64,000 nt of DNA from Tribonema minus (lineage: Eukaryota > Sar > Xanthophyceae > Tribonematales > Tribonemataceae). The first letter of the stretch is position 1, and each line of letters starts with the position of its first letter. The notes beneath the pieces were generated by a model that was given only the letters and a program-made list of their open reading frames with translations, did not search any database and had not been told where the DNA came from. Positions 57,501 to 64,000 of this stretch are shown piece by piece. Location of the stretch: the NCBI GenBank assembly GCA_017506865.1, contig JAFCMP010000058.1, positions 186,001 to 250,000 of the forward strand. The letters run 5' to 3'. Both the position numbers and the translations under genes were made by a program.

Positions 57501-60500
57501 GATGGCGATCTCAACTGCGTGAACGCGCGCACGCGCCGCAGCACCTCGCGCACGCCGCTGCGTCGCTGAGCCAAGGTGACATGCGCGCACGCATACATAC
57601 ATACATGCGCACCTTGAGCTGCCCCAGCGCGATCTTCTCCGAGATGTCGCGCTCGCGCTCGACCTTGCCCTTCTTAAAGTTGCCCTTCATGGACTCCAGC
57701 CGCAGCTCGCGCTCCCTGTCCTTCTTGCGCTCCGCGCGCAGCCGCTCGCGCTGCTGCGCCGCCACCCTCTCATCCTCATCCCCCGCCCCCCCACCCCCCT
57801 GCACCCCCCCCTCCTCCCCCTGTACACCCCCCCCCGCTGCAGCGGCCAGCGGAGCGCTGATGCCGGCGCGCTCCATGCGCGCGCGCGCCGCGAGCTCGCG
57901 CAGCTCCCCCTCCTTGGCCTCCTTCTCCTTGAGCGCGAGCGCTTTCGTCATGTCGGCGCGCAGGCGCGTCTCCTCGCGGGCCTTGCGCTCCGCAATGTAG
58001 AGCGACTCGCTGAGCGTCGCGAAGTTGTGCGAGACGGTCGCCTCGACGAGGCCGCGCCCGTCCGCCGCGAGGCGCTTGTCGAGCGGGATCGTGTAGCCGC
58101 GCGCGTTCTTCCAGTTGGAGATGCACGGCGGGATCTTCCACGCCGCCTGGTCCGCGACGGTTACCTGCAATGCGGCGCGGCGCAGGTGACGAGCGGCAGC
58201 GGTCAGAGTCACGAGTCGAGTTACGAATCATTTAATGATCTTTCACGCCGCCTGACCTGCATGACGCGGGGGATGGGCAGCAGTGCTCAGTCAGTCAGTG
58301 CGCTGCGAGTCAAGAGTCGAGTCATGAGTCATCTGACGATCTTTTACGCCGCCTGGTCCGCGACGGTGACCTGCGTGGGGATGGGCAGCAGCGCTCAGAG
58401 TCAGTCAGTGCGCTGCAAGTCAGGAGTCGAGCTACGAGTCATCTGACAAGCCTTCTACGCCGCCTGGTCTGTAACGGTGACCTTCATGACGCGGCACGGG
58501 CATAGGCAGCGCTCAGTCAGTCAGGGGCTGCGAGTCACGAGTCCTGCAACAAGTCATCTGATGGGACAGCAGCCCTCTGGCATGCAGGGAGCGTGCGTGT
58601 GCGCGCGCGAGAGAGGGACGCAGCGGGTCTCGGGTGGCGAGGGATGCGCGGGGTGCCGCTCATGAGCTCAGGCATGACGGGGCGACGACTCTCGGCAGCG
58701 CGCGCGCCGCGCCAGCAACTTTTGATATGATGTCCAGCAGACGTACCCACTCTGTTGCACCACCTGGGTCACAGATAAGGTTAGAGATAGGGTCACGCGC
58801 GACCACACACACTCGCCCCCGCGCTGCAAGTGGTCACGGCGAGCGTCGCCTCAGCTTTTGCGGCCAAGTACAGCTACGCTTTATGGTTGTAAGTTCAAAC
58901 TTGAAGTTACCTTGCGCGGCGGCGAGTGCAGCACGGGCACGGGGTCGTCAGGGGGCCCCCGCGGAACCTTCTTGTGCTTGTGCTTGGGGGGCTCCAGGGG
59001 GTCCTGCTGTACCTCCACCATGCGGATGACGCGCTGCTTGGCGGCGGGGTTGAAGCCGGGGGCGTTGGGGTTGGGCGTGTATCTCACAAACTCCGCCTCC
59101 TTCGTCTGCAAGAGTCAAGCGGAGAGGACGGGGGGGGGGGGAGGGGGGTCAGCTCATGGGGAAGGGGGGGGGGTAGGAGCAAGGGGAGAGTCACGAGTGG
59201 AAGTGTGCGCTGGAGTGCAGGGGAGCGTAGGGGTTGAACAGAGCATCGCCGGTAGGGCAAAGGCTCCTGCCGCAGGGCGCCCATGTAGGCAGTGCACGCG
59301 CTCCAGGCGTCTGCTGTGTGGGAGCTCTGTATCCAGCTCGACGCGCTGCACGCGCTGCTCCGCATTGACGTGCGAAGGAGTCGGCATACGATCGAAGCAC
59401 GCTTCGCCACAAAGACTCTCAGTGCTGATTGAAATTTGTACCGTGCGCACTTGCCGCTAGCTGCTGCGAGTTCATGAACTCCAAGCAGCGGCTGCTAACT
59501 GTGTGTGTACTTTGCATGCGCCCTTGCTTGAGGGGCAAATAAGTCCGCATACATTAGTGCTCATACCCAACCCCACCGTGTGTGCGCACTTGCCACCAGC
59601 TGCTGCGATATCATGGCAGAAAAAGGCCGCATACAATTGATGCACACCTCGCCACAAAGGGTCAGTTTATGTGACTATGTCTCAGTGCTAACTGACAATC
59701 GCACCGCGCGCGCACTCACCGCGAGCTGCTACGAGATCATGAACTTCTCCCAGCAGGGGCTGCTGCCTGTGTGCAAGACAGTGTGTTCATGCCCTCGCTT
59801 TTGAGGTTGCGATCATGTAGTCCAGGCAGGCTGCTGAAGGGGTGCACTATTCATACATCCTCGCTTGTTGAAGTTGCACACTTGCTGCCGGCTGCTGTGA
59901 GATCACGCTCACCGAGAACAGGCCGCATACAGTCGATGCACCCCGTCACGAAGACTCTCAGTGCTCACTGACAGTGCGCGCTTACCGCGAGCTGCTACGA
60001 CATCACGTAGTCCAAGCGGAGGCTGCTGACTGCGTGCACGACAGCGCATTCATATCCTCGCTTTTGCAGTTGCGCACTTACCGCGAGCTGCTGCGAGATC
60101 ATGCCCGCCGGCGTCGCGGACGTGACCTTTACGCCCACAATCTTCTCCAGCGCGAGCCGCGTGCGCTCCGCCGTCGCAATCTCCTCGTCCTCCGTCGGCA
60201 CGGCGAGCTTGTCCGTGTCGCCCGCCTGCAGCGCGACACAAGGGGGGCAGGGCAAGAGTGAGCTACACACGTTGTGTACATGTGTGCTACACGCGTGTGT
60301 ACGCATGTCCGAATCGCCCGCCTGCAGTAGGACACAAGAAGGGCTTGACACGAGTGACCTAGCTACACGCGTGTGTGTACGCACAAGCAGCGCGCGCGAG
60401 AGCTGTACGATCTCTGATGCACTGCGCCTCGTCGCCTATGCGGGTGAGTGCCTGTTGGCGGTCGTTGCGAACGGCGATGACAGCGCCAGCTGCGCTGCCG

Positions 60501-61390
60501 CGGCAAGGGCCCGTCATTGGCCACAGCCGACACGTAAGCGAAGTACCATCCACAAGAAACTGCAGAAGAGACTGACACAATGGACTTGTCACTAAAAGAG
60601 CATTGTGCCATATATTGTGGTTCCACACTCTGGTGCTGCGAGATGCGCGGGGCAAAAGTGGCTGTCGAGCAGCAATATAAGATGCATCTGAAGCTGTCAG
60701 TTGCCTGGGAGCCTGAATTATGGTCACGATCCTGCACGTGGCCACGATCCTGCACGTGGCAGGCATTCGACACAGTAATCCTTCACTCACAAACCGTTGT
60801 GCCTGGGCTAGCAGGGCCGTTGGTGTTCGCTGAAAGGCGCAAGCCAGAAGCACAGAGTGCTGATACACACCACTAGTAGAAGCCGATACGCAAACAGGGC
60901 ATGCAGTGCAGCCTGCTGATGCTTGCGACACAACAACTACCAATGCGCCCCCACCTAGCAACGCCTGCTGGCTGTAGTGCATGACGCATGTATAAACCAA
61001 ACTCACCTTCTCCTTGACGTTGTTCAGCTGCGTCTGCACCAGCTTGTCCCGGTTGGTGCCCTGCTTGACGATGGCGTCGTGCTTCACCTTCCCGCTGGCA
61101 TCCACATCCACAGCGACGATGGCGCTGCTGTTGGCTCCGCCCCCCCCCACTGCCCCCGCCGCCGCCGCAGTATTCGCCCCAGGCTTCCCCATCCCCAGTG
61201 GATATTGGGCGACATGCACCTCCGGGTAGGCACCGCCATCGCCGAAGTCCGCCATCGTCCGGGGGACGAACTTCTGCCTCTGTCCATAGGGAGGTATGAC
61301 GGGTTTGGGCCTCGATGGCGCCGTGGGGATGGCGCCTCGGTCATCCCGCACAGCGTATTGGTGTCGTGGAGCAGGTAGAAAAGTGGCCAT
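54584..61390 (-). CDS. SNW/SKIP domain splicing factor
   Basis: Exons 61390-61007, 60225-60082, 59105-58911, 58164-57613, 57131-57019, 56246-56111 and 54709-54584 join in phase to 549 residues, close to human SNW1 (536). SKIP/Prp45 is a core component of the catalytically activated spliceosome and a transcription coregulator. Visible blocks: PPYGQRQKFVPRTMADFGDG and YPEVHVAQYPLGMG in exon 1, EPPKHKHKKVPRGPP and PVLHSPPRKVT across exons 3-4, then IPPCISNWKN (SNW at about 257-259) and GYTIPLDKRLAADGR. An ERERDISEKIALGQ helix, YDSRLFNQSAGMSSGF, IYRPRKS, FKADRGFKG and DPFGLDAFLQEA complete the family C-terminus. A Gly/Glu insert lies in exon 4. Reading past the fifth exon's donor (AA|GTAAGT) gives an immediate stop. 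Introns carry at least three strong echo arrays. Confidence 0.93.
55139..55170. repeat. 11-bp perfect inverted repeat, 10-bp loop
   Basis: GAGTTAACCCT ... AGGGTTAACTC in the SKIP last intron (54710-56110). Confidence 0.9.
55570..56180. repeat. Five-unit echo of SKIP sixth-exon 3' edge
   Basis: Units start (plus strand CAGCGTACC) at 55591, 55717, 55843, 55973 and 56103, the last being the true exon edge. Periods are 126-130 bp. Copies differ at only a few positions. On the minus strand each keeps the coding text for LTSTSRFKADRGFK, a GTACGCTG donor, and a GATGCGCAG potential acceptor 54 nt upstream, so each could act as an 18-codon in-phase exon. Confidence 0.95.
57300..57350. repeat. Degenerate CCCTAA run
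   Basis: CTAACCTTAACCCTAACCCC-type telomere-like text in SKIP intron 57132-57612; a TTAGGGTTACAGTTAGG string follows at about 57407. Confidence 0.85.
58139..58570. repeat. Four-unit echo of SKIP fourth-exon 5' edge
   Basis: ACGCCGCCTGGTCCGCGACG plus (G)TTACCTGC (true edge at 58139-58170) recurs at about 58245, 58346 and 58457. Shared spacer is CAGTCAGTGCGCTGCGAGTC.AGAGTCGAG. Period about 102-111 bp. Confidence 0.93.
59440..60330. repeat. Echo arrays flanking SKIP second exon
   Basis: 3' edge: GCGCACTTACCGCGAGCTGC (60073 on) is echoed at about 59447, 59584, 59710, 59878 and 59976, several retaining a minus-strand GTGAGTGCG or GTAAG donor. 5' edge: CGCCCGCCTGCAG and ACACAAG.GGG.. (60219 on) is echoed at 60316. 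Both sides of one exon are therefore copied outward. Confidence 0.88.
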
Positions 61391-61812
61391 GGCGCCCCCT
61401 GCTTGCGAGCTCGCTTAATTTCCTGAGTGCTGCCGCACTTATGATGATACTATTACCTATGTCGGTGTATCAGCGCGACCGAGGTCAAACGAAAGCTTTG
61501 CAGGAGGTCGTGTACTGATGATTGTCGTCGCCAGCAGAAACGCCCTGGTGATCCCTTCTGCAGCCCTGCGGCCGTCTGCTTTACTGAAAGCTAATACTGC
61601 AGAGGCAGCCTCTCCACGTCTGACAACAGCAGGCTGTTCCTCCGACGCAGAGTGGTTCTATAGCTCATTGCAGCTCAGGCGACTTGAAGTTGTGCTCCAA
61701 GCACGTGCAGCAAGCAACAAGCACAGGAGGAAGCCAATAGCAAGCTGGCTGGGGAGGCCAATAAACATCAGGCATCAAGCGCAGGATCAGGCAGAGAGAG
61801 ACACAAAGAAAC
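61391..61812. promoter_or_regulatory. Divergent promoter region SKIP / unknown gene
   Basis: 422 bp between two divergent ATGs, so both 5' UTRs and promoters lie here. No distinct box recognised. Confidence 0.5.
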
Positions 61813-63686
61813 ATGTCAAGCTTCGACGAAGCCAGCTTCATGAGAGCCCTGTCGCGGTACCCGAAGATCAGGAACTCAGATTTCTATTTGCCGCTGGAGG
61901 AGAAGCCCAAGTCACTGCTGATCGCCGCATCACGTGACGCCAGCAGCACCGCCACAGCAAAGGTGTGTTTACCTTGCAGGCTTTAAGTGTTCGCTCTGAT
62001 TCAACACCTTATTTGCGATCGCCCCCTGTCAACTACCGGGAGATATTGGTTGTGGTGATTGGAGCAGCTTATCGCTCACGGCATCCTTTGCGCAATAACT
62101 CATTGGCAAGCCTGCAGCAGTCCAACCTCAGCAGCTCAGCAGCATATGCAGCAAATGTTGCAGCAAACACTCGTGTGCGCCTGCTGCGAGGGCATCACAG
62201 ATCAGAACGCCCTGCCTACCTCGGCACTAACGCGCGCGCATCAGCTGCCCCTCTTGCTTAACTAGTGTGATCTGCGCCTTGCGGTGCAGCGCGTGCCATT
62301 AACACCGGAGGAGCGGGCGGCGCAGGAGGCGCAAAGAGCAACGCAGGCCAACAGCAAGGGCGCTGATAATAGTAGTGCAGCAGCAGCGGCGGGGGGAGAC
62401 GCGAGCACAGGCGAGACTGCAGGCGCCGTGGCAGCAGACAGCGCTGACTTTCTTAAGGTGCGTCCGTGTTTACTCAGCTGTGGCTTTGCAACGGGTATGC
62501 ACATCAAAACTGCTTTTCTATGCGCACGCAACTGTGGCTTTGTGAGGGCTGTGCGGCTCTGACTGTCCCCCAGGCGCAGACTGTACACTTCCTGCCGGTG
62601 CATGAAAGACTGCAGCAGCAACCGATCGCTGTGTCAGCAAGACCCTGTCAGCAATGCATGCAGGAGGCGAGCGGGAGTCACCATTGCTGGTGCATCTGCA
62701 GCGGCGGAGGCGACAGGGGCTTATGTGCGACAGAAGCAGCGAGCAACAGCAGCAGCAGCAGCAGTAGCAGCAGTACACCAATGCTTCAACCAGCGGACGC
62801 TCTGTCTAATACGTTCAGCTGCTCCCGCTGCTCTCTGTGCTCTTGTAATGCCCCTCTGCGCCGCTGATGTTCGTGCTGAGTTGCAGTGTGTCGTGCACCA
62901 ACAAGTAAAAGACGTCGAGGATGCAGGCGAGCAAAAAGCCGGTCCTTATGGTGCAAACATGCCATACCTGCGGCTTTGAACTGCCCCGTCGTGCTCTACC
63001 TTGCCCCCCCAACCCTAATGAGTGCAGCTTTGAACCGCTTTTTTGAGCCTATGATTGGCGCCTGCAAGCGCGTCCAATAGCAAACACCAGCGCAATTTCA
63101 CGCAATGGCAGTGCGGCCAAGCCACCCAGCAGCCCAGAATCCCCCTGCGCGTGACCCCGGACCCGGCACAATGCTGGCGTACATACATACTCCACGCATG
63201 CACAAATGGCAAGCAACCTTTGCTGCCAGGGTTCAGCGTCAGAATGCGTGGACGCAAATGCACCAGCACAGTGCTCAGTCAGACAGCGCCGGCACCCTGC
63301 CATAGACACGCGGGAGTGGCAGACAGCGGAGGGCGCCCGCTTTCAAAACAACATTTGGGGGGGGCACACAGTGACGGCACCCTGCTCAAATATGGCCCTC
63401 TCTGTGAACATCGTGCTGACGGCCCCTGTCCGCATCGTAGAGAGATTGGGGGGGCGGGGGAGACAGCGAAGGCAGCTTACTCAAGTATTGCCGTCTTCAA
63501 GCACCGCGCTCACTGCCCGCGCCGCCCGTGTTCACGCAGGTTTTTGATGCGTGGGTCGACTCGCAGTGGCCGGATCGCGCAACTGCGACCAAGGTCAAGG
63601 TCGCGTTTCGGCGCGAGCACAAGCGGCTAGTGGCGTCCCTGAACCTGGAGGAGACGGAGGAAATAGCCGAGGCGCTTGCGCAATAG
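61813..63686 (+). CDS. Unrecognised multi-exon gene (incomplete model)
   Basis: Exon 1, 61813-61962, opens MSSFDEASFMRALSRYPKIR and ends at a GT donor in phase 0. Downstream in-phase candidates are 62290-62457 (RVPLTPEERAAQEAQRATQ..., ends AAG|GTGCGT), one starting at 62574 (AQTVHFLPVHERLQQQPIAV) and a last exon 63540-63686 (VFDAWVDSQWPDRATATKVK ... TEEIAEALAQ, stop). Between exon 1 and 62290, a CXCC-containing segment (QQTLVCACCEGITDQNALPT, 62140 on) is attractive but runs into a stop with no donor I trust. The product would be small, soluble, with a Cys-rich middle and a charged helical C-terminus. I do not recognise the family, and the exon set may belong to more than one transcript. Confidence 0.45.
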
Positions 63687-64000
63687 TACATTTATGTAGT
63701 CATTCCGCAGATCCAGGTGCTGGCTCGTGTGTGCTGCTGCGACTGTGTGTCAGTGCTCTGTTGCCCGCTGTGCCCGTAGTGCCAACACTGACATTCATGG
63801 TGATACAGTTGCTGACTGCCATTATTGACGTTCATGGTGATGTATGATTCCTGCATTCCTGGTATTCTGCATCCACTCTGTGTACTCCACCCAAATTTGA
63901 GGCACATGGTTCGAGCGCCATGACCTGTCAATCTGGCGCTCACATTGACGACTTGGCGTCTGCCACAGCATTTCTCTTTGTTTTTTGAAGCATGCGTCTG
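63687..64000. other. Downstream flank
   Basis: No gene supported; a short direct repeat of TTCATGGTGAT (63794, 63830) is the only structure seen. Confidence 0.5.

Overview
This is nuclear DNA from a eukaryote, most likely a flagellated alga or similar protist. The genes are GC-rich and split by many GT-AG (and some GC-AG) introns. Non-coding DNA is full of short TTAGGG/CCCTAA runs, which fits a lineage with TTAGGG telomeres. A tubulin tyrosine ligase-like gene implies cilia or modified microtubules. I cannot fix the lineage; a stramenopile or haptophyte alga would fit.

Layout. 234-6758 (+): 3' part of a TTLL (tubulin polyglutamylase-like) gene. 8018-12308 (-): DDX5/DBP2-type DEAD-box RNA helicase, convergent with TTLL. 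14629-19986 (-): wax synthase-like MBOAT acyltransferase. 20704-21903 (-): intronless FNIP/LRR-like repeat protein. 22833-26640 (-): DUF616 (TOD1/MUCI70-like) glycosyltransferase. 27370-50584 (+): giant 23-exon SF1B helicase of the IGHMBP2/SEN1 group with an RS-rich tail, divergent from the DUF616 gene. 50585-54583: convergent spacer holding two minus-strand ORFs, one starting with a histone H3-tail-like sequence. 54584-61390 (-): SNW/SKIP spliceosome factor. 61813-63686 (+): incompletely resolved gene, divergent from SKIP. All main models were built by hand from splice sites, reading frame and family motifs; exon phases agree across every junction listed.

Themes. Three genes act in RNA metabolism (DBP2-like, SEN1/IGHMBP2-like with RS tail, SKIP), but nothing shows they form an operated unit; they are ordinary neighbours on both strands.

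The main oddity is in the introns. In the TTLL, MBOAT, helicase and SKIP genes, introns contain one to eight decayed tandem copies of the adjacent exon edge together with its splice site ('exon-edge echoes'). Copies sit at about 90-300 bp spacing, each array matches only its own exon boundary, and many copies keep an intact GTGAGT donor. Other notable items: a 768-bp element with 42-bp terminal inverted repeats flanked by TA, a repeat carrying an E2F-like TTTCGCGCC box upstream of the DEAD-box gene, a 300-bp hairpin next to a telomeric array inside a helicase intron, and the H3-tail-like protein.
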